In this document: one piece after another, positions 34,791 through 47,814 of the stretch
Layout: each line of letters begins with the position of its first letter
How positions within the stretch are numbered: the stretch's first letter is position 1
From: Gnetum montanum
Lineage: Eukaryota > Streptophyta > Gnetopsida > Gnetales > Gnetaceae
Length of the DNA stretch: 64,000 bases
Direction: 5' to 3'
Assembly (NCBI GenBank): GCA_015680685.1
Contig: MNCI01000808.1
Coordinates: 885,849 to 949,848, forward strand
Program-made: the position numbers and the translations under genes
Notes under the pieces: model-generated
What the model saw: the letters and a program-made list of their open reading frames with translations, nothing else
The model's database searches: none
What the model was told of the DNA's origin: nothing

Positions 34791-37707
34791 AGCCTGCTTA
34801 ACTTACATAAAAGCATTGAGGAGATCAGGCCTATGATATGATTGTTTGTTACCCTTCTCTTCTTCCATTCGTCCTAGGAGATAGATCTCTTGGGGAGGAA
34901 CAATTTCTTGTTGAGGGTTTCATTTTCTTGGATTGGGAGAAGATGTTCGTGTTTGTGTAGCATCATCATTTTTAGAGGGTGGGGTCAAGGGCGCTGAGGT
35001 GAGGGATGTAGGCTTGGGAAACTCTAGCATAAGTCGATCCTTGGCTGCATTACCTATCGTACATCCTTCTCCTTTCCTTTTAGGTTAATAGGGGCATTGA
35101 CTTAGATATTTTCCCCTACATAGTAGGAGAAACTGATGGCTTTGGCACCCTGATGACAAAGTGTTCCCTATGTGCGGGAACGGGCTGGGCCGCGGCTTTA
35201 TTGATGATGGGTTGCAGAAAGGAAGTTAAAGATGGGACTCGGAGGATAAAAGGTTGTCGCTGAGCCACACCCATCAATGTTGATGGGATTATCGTCTAAG
35301 ATGGATAGGGAGGCACATGCCACACAAAGGGTTAATTTGGCTATGCCTGGCTATCGCCCTCTCTAGCCACTACATTGATAGTGTACCCTACGTTATTTTC
35401 ATTTAACGGTTCTTGGTACACATGCATGGACTGGTTTTCTGGATGGATTGGACTAGTGTTGTCTAGTATTAGTTTATCTTGATCGATCATGCATTAAATG
35501 TCATATTTTAACACCCAACAGTAATCTGTGTCATGACCACACAGTTGGTGGTAGTTGTGAAAATGATCTAGCCTAAAGTTCTTGGGGACTATCCGTTCAT
35601 TAGGTAGGGCCAAGGAGGGATTCTTGAGCAGCTCACAATGCTGTCTATGGTGTTTTATACCTTCCTCAGATACCTTCTTATGTTGAATGTGGCCAGTTCC
35701 CAGTAATTTCTTCAGAATTTTTGAAGGCTTTACAGGCAGAGCCGTGTATTTTAAGCGATATTTATGCTCAAAATTAGGCTTTCACTGTGAAGATGCCTCA
35801 AGGGCAGGTGATGTTTCTTGATCGGCACTATTTGAGCTAGTTGTGGACTCAACAGGTGCCATAGATACTTTCTTGTTGTTATTCTTCTTCTTGGCCCCTT
35901 TGGCTATAGCTGCTACCATAGTTGTTGTAGCTTTTCCCCTGTCTTTGCTCTTGTTGTGGGCATTTTTGTAGACCACATATGCTGGGTCTTTGCTAGCCTC
36001 GGCTATGTCTTGAATGCTCTTAGTATGAGCAAAGGCTTGGCTGAGGGAGAGGGAAGTGAGGTAATACAATTTAGGCTTGATGAATTCATTGACTATCCCC
36101 TTGAAGATTGCTAATAGATGGGCCTTCGCGATGGGTTCATGGATTTTGTTCAAGGTGGCGCTCCACCGCTATATAAACGTTTGGACTAGTTTGAGTGCAT
36201 CTTCCTTAACTCCCATTAACTAGTCCAATGTGACTTCTGGTTTTAGGTTGTATATTAAATGAGTCACAAATTGAGTTAGCAGCTCTTCCAAGGTTCAGAT
36301 GGAAGAGCGTAGAAGTGCATGATACCAGTCTAAAGCCTTATCCATTAGGGACATAGCAAAGACACGGATGATAATATGTGGCCATTATTGTAGTAACAAT
36401 GACTCTAACCTAAAGGTAACTAAATGGGTGTTAGGATTACCTTCCCCATTGTATTTTGTAAAATGGGGGAGTGGCATCCCAGGAGGTAACGATAAAATGG
36501 GTACTGTCAGACTGATAGGATCATCATGGTAAAAATCCATGACCTGTATTGTGTCAAAACTAGTAGCCTTGAGGTGTTTAACCTCCTTGGTAAGGGTTTG
36601 GATAAGCTGGAAGGCTTGATCCAGACTCGTGGAAAACGAAGTTGGTTATGGAATAGCAAGGGGAACTACATTAGGTGGTGAGATAGGGGTAGCAGCATGG
36701 CTTGTGATTGATGTAGTCAGAACTTTCCTTGTAGGTAGTACTACCTGCATCATCCACCACCTAGCAGGTGGTACAAGTGGGGCTACCATGGTTGATTGTG
36801 CCATAGGGTATGCTTTTTGTGTAGCTGGGGGCATAGGCAATCACCCTACAGTCAAGTTTACTAGTTGCGGGACCTGGCTTTGATTGTGTGAGAGATAAGA
36901 CATTTGCGTAGGCAGTGTAACAGGGGGTGATGTATTTGGGACCCACCACGTGATAGTGGCAGGTCCTAGGATAAATGGTTGTGCGGTAATAACATCTGGG
37001 ATGGTAGAAGCAGTATATAACTATGAAGTAGGTACTATGTGCACATGTGGTGATGTAGGTGTAGGTATACGATGAAACAGGTTGGCTAACTAGGCTTGTG
37101 GAGGAATGGTATGTGAAAGAATAACACCTAGGAAGGTAGCCAGAAAGAAGAAATGCTAATGGGCCGCATGTGCAACACAGTCGACAGTAGACAATGATAA
37201 TGGCGTAGTGACCATAAATAGTGGATGTACACGGGACGCTATGGAGGGAGGAGCCATGACAAAGTTAGCATGACTGCCTCCCTTGGAGTGGGCATCTAGG
37301 TCTTCCTGCCCATCGTGGGATGCTTCCTCATAAAAAACCTCGTCTCATTATTCCATTGATGCTTTATCCATTAAGAGTTGATCTAGCATCCATTGTTGCT
37401 AGTCCATCAGGGGTATGAAAGCATCAGGCAAAGGCACAAATTCCTTCCCGTTACAGTAGATGAACTCGTATTTGCGTTTTGCTTCGAGTTCCTATGGGTA
37501 CATGGACAGGTTCACTACAAGCTTGGCATAAAGGAAATTTTAGTGTTCTATGCACTGAGCATGTTCCTCACGCTCTTTATTTTGAATCCTAAGGGATTGG
37601 CATGGCCACACCAGACTAGCCGGTGACTCAGCAACAGTAGGCATAATCTGCATTGTCCAGGGGTTTTTGAGATTAGTGGTGGAAACGGTGGTAGTTGGCA
37701 TAGCCAT
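34791..37707 (-). pseudogene. E5 gag
   Basis: Full-length gag on the minus strand. The start is ATG 37707-37705 (MAMPTTTVSTTN), then SLRIQNKEREEHAQCIEH and a Thr/Pro-rich region. Capsid pieces visible include LSLSQAFAHTKSIQDIAEAS with KDPAYVVYKN after the core (36153-35782). A basic Asn/Lys linker follows, then the knuckle region near 35560-35510 and a Pro-rich linker to protease. Stops replace Gln and Trp, with several shifts between 36600 and 37700. Upstream is a short leader, and the LTR at 37963. Confidence 0.83.
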
Positions 37708-37939
37708 TCTTTACACAATTAGAAATTAATGATAATAGGGCTAAAGATCACAAAGGCAAAGGCAGATTAAAGGTAGATGCGGGCTTTCTATCCTGCTGGA
37801 TTCTGAAGGAATCATTGGAGTAACCGATCTGTACCACACGATCACGTAAATAACCATAGAGGTATTACGTTTATGTCAGTCGACAATGGGTATAAACAGC
37901 TTACAAGACTACCCATGAAATGCAGATCAGAGGTTCAAG
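37708..37939. other. E5 leader with one copy of the leader module
   Basis: About 230 bp between primer-binding site and gag. It contains a single copy (about 37795-37920) of the module repeated four times in E2 and three in E8 (TGCTGGATTCTGAAGGAATC, then CCGATCTGTACCACAC). Confidence 0.7.
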
Positions 37940-37956
37940 CCCTCGTTCTAGCGCCA
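37940..37956 (-). promoter_or_regulatory. Primer-binding site of E5
   Basis: Minus strand TGGCGCTAGAACGAGGG, six bases from the LTR end. It differs at one position from the E10 site. Confidence 0.75.
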
Positions 37957-37962
37957 GAAAAC

Positions 37963-39216
37963 TATAATGGTGCAAAACATCGGTTGCTGGAAACACCGAG
38001 GTGATTTCTATGTACGCAGTTTTAATCCAGGATCCGCACAAGGGCCGTGTAGGAGAAAATGAATCTGGGGTGCCCTGAATAGTCTTATCGATCAGATAGG
38101 GACTTACTCAATCAGTAAATTTTGTTAACAATCGTGTAATGAGGCGACGACTTAATATAAAAATATGTTGTTGATTTACGAGAAAACAAGATCTGCTCCA
38201 AGATTGGATTTTGGAGGTAATGAAGGCAATGTAAATTATGCAAAATGATTGTAAAATTCAATGTAAACAAGGTGTAATGAATTGAATCTGGAACATGCAC
38301 AATCCCAAAATCTAGGATCCAACTTATAGATAAATATGATGAATACAATGGGATTTGCAAGTAGACTTCAGTTTGGATGAAGTGTCTGCTACAAAGAAGA
38401 AGCTAATTAAAGACAAAACAAGAAAAATCCAATCTACCTTGTTCTAGCCAATTTGGGGACAAGGGAGTTGGGCTCGAAGCAAAGTATCTGCAAACTTGAA
38501 ATATCTGGTCAAAATCTTCTCTCGGTCCCTGTTGATGCTCTTCTATTGCCCACTCTTTCGCGTAGGCTCACCAGTATTTGCCAAGATAAATTGTTAAGAA
38601 ATTGCCCACAATTGTCAATCCTTTGAGCATTATCTGCTGGGGTATTTATAAGATTAGGATTAGGAGAAAAATATGGTTTAGATGACACATGTCTTGGGCC
38701 CACAAAGTACCGTTGAGCTGATTTGTTGTAAGTGAAGTTTGTAACGCTACGTTGTGCTATGCTCTGTAGCGTAGCAGAGTGTAACCACCCTTCAAGGAAA
38801 CAGTTTATTTGCCCTTGTCTCTTACACTGAATAAACTATCCTGCAACTACGCTACCATACGCTGGGAAGTGTATCGTGGTGTAATGACTGCCACTATTTG
38901 AATTTTGTAACCCTTGTTGCTGCGGATAAGTCAACTGCATTGCTTGCGTTATGCTGCGTTACACTGTGTAGCGTAACATGGCATAGTATAAAGAAAGTTA
39001 AGATTTTCAATCATGGCTAGCTTGCAAAGTTGAAGTGTTGTTGTTGCGCATCTGTTGTTTCTATTTAGTCCTCCTGAAGTCTACTACGCTGAGCTGCGTA
39101 GTATAGCGTAACAGGCCCTTAGCCAAAAGAAAGAAAACTTGCTAAAATGTGCCACTTGTGGAAATCCTTGCTTGAACTTCAAGATCTTGCTGAATCATCG
39201 AGGTGTCAAAATTTCA
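37963..39216 (-). mobile_element. 5' LTR of E5, complete
   Basis: On the minus strand TGAAATTTTGACACCTCGATG ... CATTATA, 1254 bp. TATA box TATAAATA is at 38643-38650 (minus). TAGCGTAGC/TTACGCT-type motifs lie at 38740-38780, 38855-38990 and 39085-39110. The sequence beyond 39216 is intron 1 of antisense gene copy C, so E5 is inserted there. Confidence 0.83.
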
Positions 39217-39226
39217 CATTGTTTCA

Positions 39227-42200
39227 CTTGTTACGCTATGCGCAGGAAGAGGGTTATGCTATGCTATATGCATAAATTGCTAGACGTTGCTACGTTGTAC
39301 ATGTATTGCACTTAGACATGATGCTAACACTTGTTGATGGATGGCATAGGGCATGGTTGAGGCCCAGGCTGATTGTTTTAGAAGTTAGAGGGGTCATGTG
39401 TCATGTGAGCAGACCTATGGCTAATGCTCCTCCTCCCTAGATACATATGGGAGAGCAAGGGGTTTGCTTCAGGAAAGAAGCATAAGACTTCCTACGATTC
39501 CTCCTCAACCACTTCAGTGTGATCATTTGGTCATCCCTAGAGGAGGAGGAGGCAGCTGACATAAGAGAAGCCATTTTTCTTGGGGCAAGCAAAGGAATTC
39601 TGAGGTTTCTAACCAATGGGATGATCACGAGGGGTAGGGAGAAGGATCCAGTCAGTACCAAACAAGGTTAAGGTGCTTGGCCTGGATCTGGGAGATGCTC
39701 GAGTATAGCTACTACCACTGTTTCAATACACTGTTTCTTGCACATTTTATGATGATATGCTTCAAGAACCCTCAAGGAACTATCTACTATGCTAGCAGGT
39801 GAGTTTTACAGCGTTGTTCTACTATGTTTGTGTGACACTAGCCATAGTGGCCTAATGCTAATAGTATGCATTTGCTACCAAGTTCTTCATCAACGAGGAT
39901 GGGGTTCATGACCTACTGGGTCTATTGGCCATAGCACAAATAGCCCTATAGGAGTTCTCTTCTACTGAGAACCTGCAAGCAAGTGTGATCGATCAATGTG
40001 GAGGTGAATACCACACCTACCTAGGCGTATATTCTACTCTCTATAATCAGTGCAAGGGGCAGGGCTAGTTGGATGGAGAGTGGGCAAAACCCTTCAAACC
40101 AGTCACGATTGAACAAGTTCTGGTTGAACTCCCATAGTTCCCACTGCCATACTGACCTGGTAGGCTGAGCTGTAAGTGCCACATGCTTAAGTGTATTTGC
40201 AATTTTTGAATTCTCTACATTTTTTGCTAAACATTTTTTTGAACTATTGCAGGGGCGAGGAAGCCTCAGGAGGTGATGGTGGTAACCACTGAGACACAGG
40301 GGATGAATGTCTACTTCAAGTATTGGGAAGTAGAGATGAGCCAACATTGGTTGAATGGTGGGACCTTGGACTCCCTGGTCTAGAACATCAAAAAGGAGGG
40401 ACTTATGGATCTATTCCTGGCCCTAAATCCGAACGTTCCTGTAGCCAAGATGCTTACCCTAGTAGAATCCTTTTTCAACAAGGTGAACTGCTTTCTCCTA
40501 CGTGTGCATGACGTGTGGGTGATCATTGACATTAATGACCAGCTATTCGTAGATCTATTCAGTGTCCCTACCAAAGGCATTCTGATAGGGTCGATGTCCA
40601 AGGAGTTGACCCTTCAGAAGAAGGACATTCAGGAGTGGTTAGGACTTACCAAGGAGCTTAAGGGGCTCCCTATGGAGAAGCTCAAAGAAGGACCTGTTAA
40701 GGAGTTTTACCCTCTTTTCCATGCTCGTGCATTCCCCCAGCTGCTTACCTAGGAAAAGGTCCTGGGGCTTGAGCATGCTTGGATAATGCATGAGGTTATG
40801 GAGGAGGGGGCCCATTACTACTGGGCCAAGTCTCTATGTAAAGGCTTGCAGACTGAGATCTTGGCGCACCGTACGAAAACAGAGTCGCATTCCAACATCC
40901 ATTACACCTTTTATGTAGGCTGCCTTAAGCATTTCCTGGAGTTCCTAGTGGTTCAGAAGAAAGGAGTCTGGTTCATGCGAAATCATGACCAGATTTCTAG
41001 ATAATGGATCCACCAGGTCTTCTAGACCATCCGAGCCTAAGATCCCCAAAAAATAATTGGGGAGTCATTTTCTGTAATGACTAAGGAGCAGGTGGCCCGC
41101 AACGTTCATGTCTAGGACAACGTAGGAGAGACGTCCCCCACCATGGACAGTAGTGTGTCATGTGGTGAACGTTTCATAGCTGAGACTGGGGCCAGCACGT
41201 TATGGCAGAAGAGGCCTCCCCTAGCTAAGGAAACCCTTCGCATGGAGGAGGAGGAGGGGCAAAGACTATAGCTTAAACTGTAGAGGACACAACATTCTAT
41301 TGGTAAGTTCTTTTATTTAATGCTTACTTTCTTGTTGTCTGCTACGCTATGCTACGCTAGATGGCATAGCGTAGCGTAGCATCTGCCTTAGGCTAACTTG
41401 CTTTGAGTTAATGCAAACGTGTTTTTTGACCACCAGAAGAAGAATTAGAAGAAGAAGGTGATGAAGAGGTGTCGACCCCTAAGAAGGGGATGATGAATAA
41501 AGACACATAGGCCCTAGTCTCAGGAAGAAGGGCTTTGGTCAAGAAGAAGGAAGCTCCTGCGGCTAAGGAAGGGGCTCTCATTATTTGGGAGAATTCTTCT
41601 ATTGAGGAGTCTCCCTTGAATAAAAATGATGCTGGTCTCCTCAAAGGAAATGCACCAGCGCATGAAGAGGAGGTCCGTAGGGACCCAGTAGAAACCATTT
41701 GTCAGGCCACCTTCATCATCTTCCATCAGCAAGAAAAGAGACAGCCATCAAATATTGGTGAGTTTGGAAATATGTTTTCCTTTTCATAGTCCATTTTGAT
41801 CATTGCTAATATGTTTGGTTATGTGATAGGTGCTACCACTGATGCCACAGGATCCTCTCTGGTTCACATGGGATCCTAGGCTAAAATCCTTGACAAGTTT
41901 GTATATATGCAGGGGATTGGTGATGACATGATTAGTCACCCTCAGTAGGTGGATCGTGAAGTAGGTAAGTAGTAGTGTTTTCTGATCTCACGTTGTTATG
42001 CTAAAATTTCTTGCATTTTCTACTTATGCTATGCTAATGTGACTAGTGTGCACTTTGTGTCATGGAAGCCTCTTAACTTAAATGGGACCTAACACGACCT
42101 TTGAAAGTTGGTGTTATGTCCACATTCCCACTGGAAGTGACCGAGGTATCTCGTCATGCATATGACGAGGTTTGCAAATGCTCTTTGCACTCAGCACGCT

Positions 42201-43086
42201 CCCTCTCGGAATATAAGCATGCCAACAAGAACTTGTGGAAAAGGGTCTAGAAGGCTAAGCAAAGGAAGGCTGACCTGAGGGCTGAGGTGGAGGACCTCAA
42301 TTCGAGGAACAAGTTCCTCATAGCCCACAACACTAACAACGAGGACTGGCGCATAGCTGTGGTAGACCACGCTAGGTTTTGGACAATTGCACATCAAAAT
42401 GTCAAGACCACCTATGAACTAATAGAGCAATAGATGCAGATGGACCGTTTACACCAGAAGTGTCAGGATCTAAAAGACTTCAGCACCAAGGTTTATGAAT
42501 GGGGGTAGACCCAAAGAAACCATAAACATATGTATAAATAGGAAAATGCTGCCCATCATAAGCTATATGAAGATGCTACTGTGGAGGAATTTATGTATGA
42601 AGCATTCATAAATGCCATCAACACTTCTAAGGCTTATGCCAGGTTCAAAGAGTAGGTAAAGGTCATAAAATCTCATGACTAGAAGGTGGCCCTTCCCACA
42701 GGAGAGACCGCAACCATCTCCTTTTCTCTGGGACTACCAAGGTGGACACCCATTGAAAGGGAGAGAGCTGCTACAATGGATGCTAGACCAGGAAAATGGT
42801 GTTGGGTAGATATCATGGCAAAGGAGGTCTGGCATTGCCTCGATCTCCGTTTAGATGAGATATCGTTCGAGATGGATGAGGGCCCTTCTCAGGTTAGTCA
42901 CTTTCTACTGTGTTAATTTATGCTCTATTGTACTTTGCATTTTTTGTTCTAGCTGATAGCTTTGTTCCCATGATACAGGCCCTAGATGAGGGTGCAGTGC
43001 CCATACAGGGAGGAAATGAAGAGTCAACGAGGAACAAAGCAGGGGAAGGCGATCCACAAGGCAATGATGCAGGAACAAAAGGCTAA
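39227..43086 (+). pseudogene. Antisense gene copy C: exons 2-8, in E6
   Basis: The 5' end is lost: the copy begins within intron 1, next to the E5 LTR. Exon 2 (about 39351-39800): LIVLEVRGVMCHV, DFLRFLLNHFSVIIWSS, GASKGILRFLTN, NTLFLAHFMMICFKNPQGTI, with donor GTGAG. Exon 4 (40252-41302) is the best preserved: VIIDINDQLFVDLFSVPTKG, LTLQKKDIQEWLGLTKELKG, FHARAFPQLLT, FYVGCLKHFLEFLVVQ, with donor GTAAG. Exon 5 has poly-Glu then EGDEEVSTPKK. Exon 7 (about 42065-42892) is complete: RKADLRAEVEDLNSRNKFLI is coiled-coil-like, then NHKHMYK and WVDIMAKEVWHCLDLRLDE. Exon 8 (42980-43086) ends EGDPQGNDAGTKG-stop. Intron 4 carries a TAGCGTAGC hairpin (41341-41380). It is antisense to the E6 protease. Confidence 0.73.
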
Positions 43087-43294
43087 AACAATGTGAATAG
43101 AGACAACCCATGACTGCATGGTATTTTTTTAAAAATTCAAATTTTTAGATTTTTGTGTAATAAATTTTGCAAACATTGTTTAAAAGAAAATAATTTTGAA
43201 TAAAGTAAAAAGGATTTTGCGATACAGAAATTGATTATGCTCTTACTTGCACCTTGCATACGTGCTACATTTTGTATAAAATGTTCATGTTTTT

Positions 43295-43740
43295 ATGTGC
43301 TAGTTTTAGTCCATTTCGGGGCATTACATAATATGCCAAGGGGATGATACATTAACGACATAAGTAATGAATAACTAGTAACTTATGCTAGTTTTAGGCC
43401 ATTTCAGGCCATTGCTAGTTTTAGGCTATTTCGAGCCATAGCGTATCATACTTTTAGGCCATTTTGGGCCATAGCATAGTTTTAGGCCATTTCAGGCCAT
43501 TAAGTGAATGCACATTGCTAGTTTTAGGCCATTTCAGGCCATAGCGTAGCATTGCTAGTTTTTCACAAGGATGGTGCATGGGGAGGAAGCGGTGGGTTGC
43601 TACGCTAGGTGCAATTGCTTCTTGACCCAATGCGGGTTGAGCAAAATGTAAGGCCAATATGTAAAAGCACATTCATAGTTGTAGGCCATTTCAAGCCATT
43701 TCACATTGCTAGTTTTAGGTCATTTTGGGCCATGGCATAG
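43295..43740. repeat. R1 array of E6
   Basis: Units GCTAGTTTTAGGCCATTTC-GGCCAT repeat with irregular spacers (some carrying GGTGGGTTGCTACGCTAGG). Position is the same as in E2 and E9: after the antisense gene stop and before the protease end. Confidence 0.83.
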
Positions 43741-43829
43741 AAGTAGATGAGCTGTTGGTGGGGAGGAAGCAGTGGGGTTTCTATGCTAGGCAAAGTTGCT
43801 CCTTGACCCAACATGGGTTGAGTGAGATG

Positions 43830-44735
43830 TAAGTTCGAGGTGCTCTACTAGGACCTTCATCTACATCGTCATCCCCACTTGGAAGGGCAACTCAGTCCAT
43901 GCACTTTCATTTTGGGGATAAGCTTGCTGAGCCGACCCCTCTACTGGGTAGTCAGCGTAAACTGCGACAGGTGCTTCATTCTCAGAAGTTATGACCTTTG
44001 AACCTTGTTCCGTGCCTACGTTATGGATTGTTTGCGTTGCTACTTCATCACTGTGGATCACCACTTCTCTTCCTTCATAAGGCAAGTGGATCTCATGGTG
44101 TATTGGTGAGGAAACAACCCTAAGTTGTGCTAACCATGATCTCCCCAAGATCATGTTAAACATAGGCAATTCTTCAACCATGATGAATGTTGCGCTTGTG
44201 GGGAACTGATCCCCTACTATGAAGTTTATGTGAACCATGCCCTTTACCATGACTCGCACCCCATTGAATGACCTCAGGAATGACATCGTTGTGGGCTTGA
44301 TCTAGTCAACCAAGTCCAACTTGTCCACAATGGGGAAGGGGATGATGTTCGTGGCAGCCCTATCATCAACATGTACCCTCCAGATCCAATGTTGGCCAAC
44401 CCGAATTATGATAAAAAGGGGTGCTATACTCACCTGACCCCTTTTGGAATCTTCTCTAATGGTGTCGTTGCAAAAGGTTAGTTGAGGCTGTTCTGACCCT
44501 ATAGGCGTGGGGGGATGCATGACCAAGTAGATCACTTCTTCCCCTTCTAGCATGTCTTCATTGACTGGAGTCATTGTCAACATGTGGATCAGAGCCTCAC
44601 GGTGTGGGATAGATGTCATGATTAGGTTGTACAAGCTCAATGTAGTGTTTTTTTGTTTTAGAGTTTGTTTGACCTGAGTGAGGGCATTCAAGAGGTGTTG
44701 GCAACCCTCCTATTTAACGCTCTCATCCTCTTCCA
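43830..44735 (-). pseudogene. E6 protease
   Basis: Protease on the minus strand: lead TTLSLYNLIMTSIPHREALI, catalytic RRVHVDDRAATNIIPFPIVD (Arg after the catalytic Asp, where Gly is needed, so inactive), FNMILGRSWLAQLRVVSSPI, HLPYEGREVVIHSDEV. Two long open parts (44691-44302 and 44286-43861) are separated by one stop near 44300. It is cut at about 44735 by the oppositely oriented E7 RNase H, so E6 gag is absent. Confidence 0.87.
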
Positions 44736-44737
44736 AC

Positions 44738-45240
44738 CCTTTGCCTATCATTTCACCTTTCACTGTACTAACAACATAGTAGAGTATGAAGGTCTCCTTA
44801 GAGGTCTTGTGGCAACGCTGGCTTCAGACATCATACAGCTGGTAGTCAGAGGTGACTCACAACTAGTCCTAAACCAAGTTACAGACGTCTATACATGTAA
44901 AGCTCAACATTTACAACCATACTGCGATTTGGCGAAACACTTAATAGGGCAATTCGAAAGTATGGACATGCAACACGTTTCCAGAAATGACAATACTATT
45001 GCGGATGCATTAGCAACCTTAGCATTAAATATCTCACCTGACATGTTTCATACGTTTCCAAGCTCCATAACCAATTGTGCTGAACCAATCACCGACACCC
45101 TTAACACGTTGCCGATTTCATCCGTTAGTACAACACACGCGGTGGAATGGTATGATGACATAAAAGAATACCTTCTACATGGTGAGGCACCACAACATCT
45201 AACAAATGCGCAAAAGGACACTGTACGAAAGCGTTCCAGG
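44738..45240 (+). pseudogene. E7 second RNase H, 5' truncated
   Basis: It begins inside the archaeal-type RNase H: PFAYHFTFHCTNNIVEYEGL, VVRGDSQLVLNQVTDVY, NDNTIADALATLALNI. The first catalytic Asp lies upstream of the breakpoint and is lost. RT and the first RNase H are absent. The frame is completely open here and continues into integrase. E7 is the least decayed element in the window. Confidence 0.85.
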
Positions 45241-46383
45241 CAATACACCTTAGTAGGGGACACATTGTGTCGCAGATCTTACGAAGGTATATTACTAACA
45301 TGCGTCAGTAATGCTAATGCCCAAACGGTTGTTGAACAAATGCACGAGGGATTATGCGGGGGACACATTGCGCCTAAAGCCATGGCAACGAAAATAAGAC
45401 GATTAGGCTATTATTGGCCGCATATGGAATATGACTGTCTCTCCAAGGTTAGAATATGCGACACTTGCCAAAAGCATAGTAACCTAATCCATGTCCCACC
45501 AAACGAGTTGCACACGGCGCAGATCACGTGGCCCTTCCAAAAATGGGGTTTGGACCTCATCGGACCAATCACACCCTCGTCTTCCGCAGGGCACAGTTTC
45601 ATCATAATCACTACTGAATACTTCACGAAGTGGGTTGAGGCTGTTCCCCTCCGAAAGACCACATCTAAACACGTGTGCAATTTCATCCTCGAAAACATAA
45701 TAACCCGTTTTGACATTCCCATGACAATCATCACTGACAACGGGCTGCAATTTAGCAGTGCCGAAACAAAAAATTTTTGCGACAGTCTGGGGATCAAACA
45801 CTCGTTTTCCTCCCCTTACTATCCTCAGAGCAATGGGCAAGCAGAAGCAACAAATAAGACGATCATTACAATACTTAAGAAAATGCTAACCTAGAGAAAA
45901 ATAAAATGGCACGAGCAATTAGTGTATGCATTATGGGAATACCGCACCACACACTGAACGTCAATAGGTAAAACGCCATATAGTCTTGTTTACTGTTCAG
46001 AAGTTGTCTTACCTTTAGAATTACAGGGACCATCATTAAGGATCACATTCTCCGAACTCCTCGACGACGAGAAAAATAATAATCTGCGTATCATTGACCT
46101 CGATTCGGTGGAAGAAGAATGCGTATGCATGCTCAACCAGATCGAATGGTATCAAAAGCAACAACGACAGCGACATCGACATGACATCAACAAACGCCCC
46201 ATCAAAGAAGGCAACCTCGTGCTCAAAGCTGTTCGGGAACACCCAGACAAGTTCTCAGCCCAAGAGGGCCTTACGTGGTCATCAAAGCATTCGATAATGG
46301 TGCATTCAAGCTAGCTGACATGGAAGGGAATGAGTTTGCCAATCCAACAAATCATTTGTACCTAAAACCGTTCTACATCTGAA
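45241..46383 (+). pseudogene. E7 integrase, nearly intact
   Basis: Best integrase in the window. Zinc-binding part: EQMHEGLCGGHIAPKAMATK, YYWPHMEYDC, RICDTCQKHS. Core triad: WGLDLIGP, ITDNGLQF and SNGQAEATNK, so all three acids are present. The frame is open from 44665 to TAG 45892; a second stop lies at about 45956 (TGA, in place of Arg). It then continues through SLVYCSEVVLPLELQGPSLR and KEGNLVLKAVREHPDKFSAQ. A 1-bp loss near 46263 shifts the frame; the remaining GPYVVIKAF...YLKPFYI is readable to TGA at 46381. R3 follows directly. Confidence 0.9.
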
Positions 46384-46389
46384 TACAAG

Positions 46390-46770
46390 TTCAGGTACGT
46401 GTAAGTCCTGGAATTACGACTATAAACTGATACCACAGCAGTCCTAGAATTACGACTATAAACTGATACCACAGCTCATCCTGGAATCATGACGGTAAAC
46501 TAATACCACAAAACAGTCCTAGATTATGACTTAAAACTAATACCGCAGTGTCCACAATGACGGTAAACTAGCACCCATCTGACATGACAATAAACTGCCA
46601 TCATCCTAACCAATCGGGTCCGCTAAGACTATAAACTAGCTTGCCTCTCCATAGTCCACTAAGACTAGAAACTGGCAATGTAACGTCCGTCACGATGCTA
46701 AACAGGCAATGTCCAACAGGTTATGACATAAAACTAACCCATGAAAGTCTGCCAAGACTATAAACTGGCA
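46390..46770. repeat. R3 array of E7
   Basis: About ten units with ACGACTATAAACTGATACCA or AAGACTATAAACTAGC, roughly 30-40 bp apart. The position right after the integrase stop matches E1 and E9. Confidence 0.8.
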
Positions 46771-47800
46771 AGTTCACATCTGGCACATCACTCCGCCGCC
46801 ATGCTCATTCATCAGCTTCAATACACCACTCACCATCAATCGCCTTTATCAGCATTGCTATCATCTAAACACAATGCCTGTCTTCCTTCAGCATCTATGC
46901 ACCATTGGCCGCCATGTAAGTCTAAGCTCGTCTATTCGCTCATGGTTTTTCTTGTCTCCTTGGCGTTATGTTTGTAGGATGACACCCAGAAGTTTCGCAC
47001 AAAGATGCACTTCGCCATAAGCAGCATGGTAAGACAATGTTCGCAGCATACCTGGCAGGACTAAATCAAACCATTCACTAGTACATCCCCATTCATCGAC
47101 AAAATTCTTTATCCATTCGCCAACACATTTTACCCCGGCATCCCCTCAACACGCCTAGTACATCTAAAACATTGTACCACTGTAAAGCAGCTGCAACACA
47201 CAGCACAGCAACTGTGCATGAGTACAAAAGCAGGGCAAAAGTATACGCCGCAAAAAAAAACTGAGACCCCGGGCACTTCCCATATAAGTCCCAGGCGGGA
47301 AGGCAGTTGTCTCAAAACCAAGTACTCATGTCTAAAATGGTCAAAAAAAATCCAGTTCCATGGCTTTGGCTCCTCGCCAACAAGTTCCCTAGAACACTAA
47401 ACATGGGTCCTGTTCTCCCAAAGCATGTAACACATCCTCCCGTAGCTTTGGCCCCGCCAACAGGATTCCCTTGAAAGCTAACCGAGGGCCCTGTTCCGCC
47501 CAAGGACGCACATTGCATGTCTGAACTCCGAGTCTGCTAAAACATTGGCTATTGGCAAAGATCAGCATGCCACATATCCAAACATCCCCTGTCCATGACA
47601 CAATTCATTGGGTAGTCACCAATCCCCGCGATCTCTATCCTCCTATTAGCTACAAATTTCACTTTCCCGATCCCATGTACTATTGAACACGGTACTATGA
47701 CATCTTGTCAAGTGGCAGCGGGAAACGTCTTTACCAAGTTGCTTGTGGTATTTTGCACTTCTTTGTCGACGCTTCTCGGGTCGATTCCTCCAAGCATCAA
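46771..47800. other. E7 3' untranslated region
   Basis: About 1 kb with no credible gene. It contains an imperfect tandem pair of about 75 bp (about 47358-47430 and 47442-47515, both with TAGCTTTGGC or TGGCTTTGGC, then CCAACA and GGGTCCTGTTC-like parts). It ends at the polypurine tract. Confidence 0.55.
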
Positions 47801-47814
47801 CAAAGAGGGGCCAA
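47801..47814 (+). promoter_or_regulatory. Polypurine tract of E7
   Basis: CAAAGAGGGGCCAA directly before TGAAACACC, identical to the E1 junction. Confidence 0.8.
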
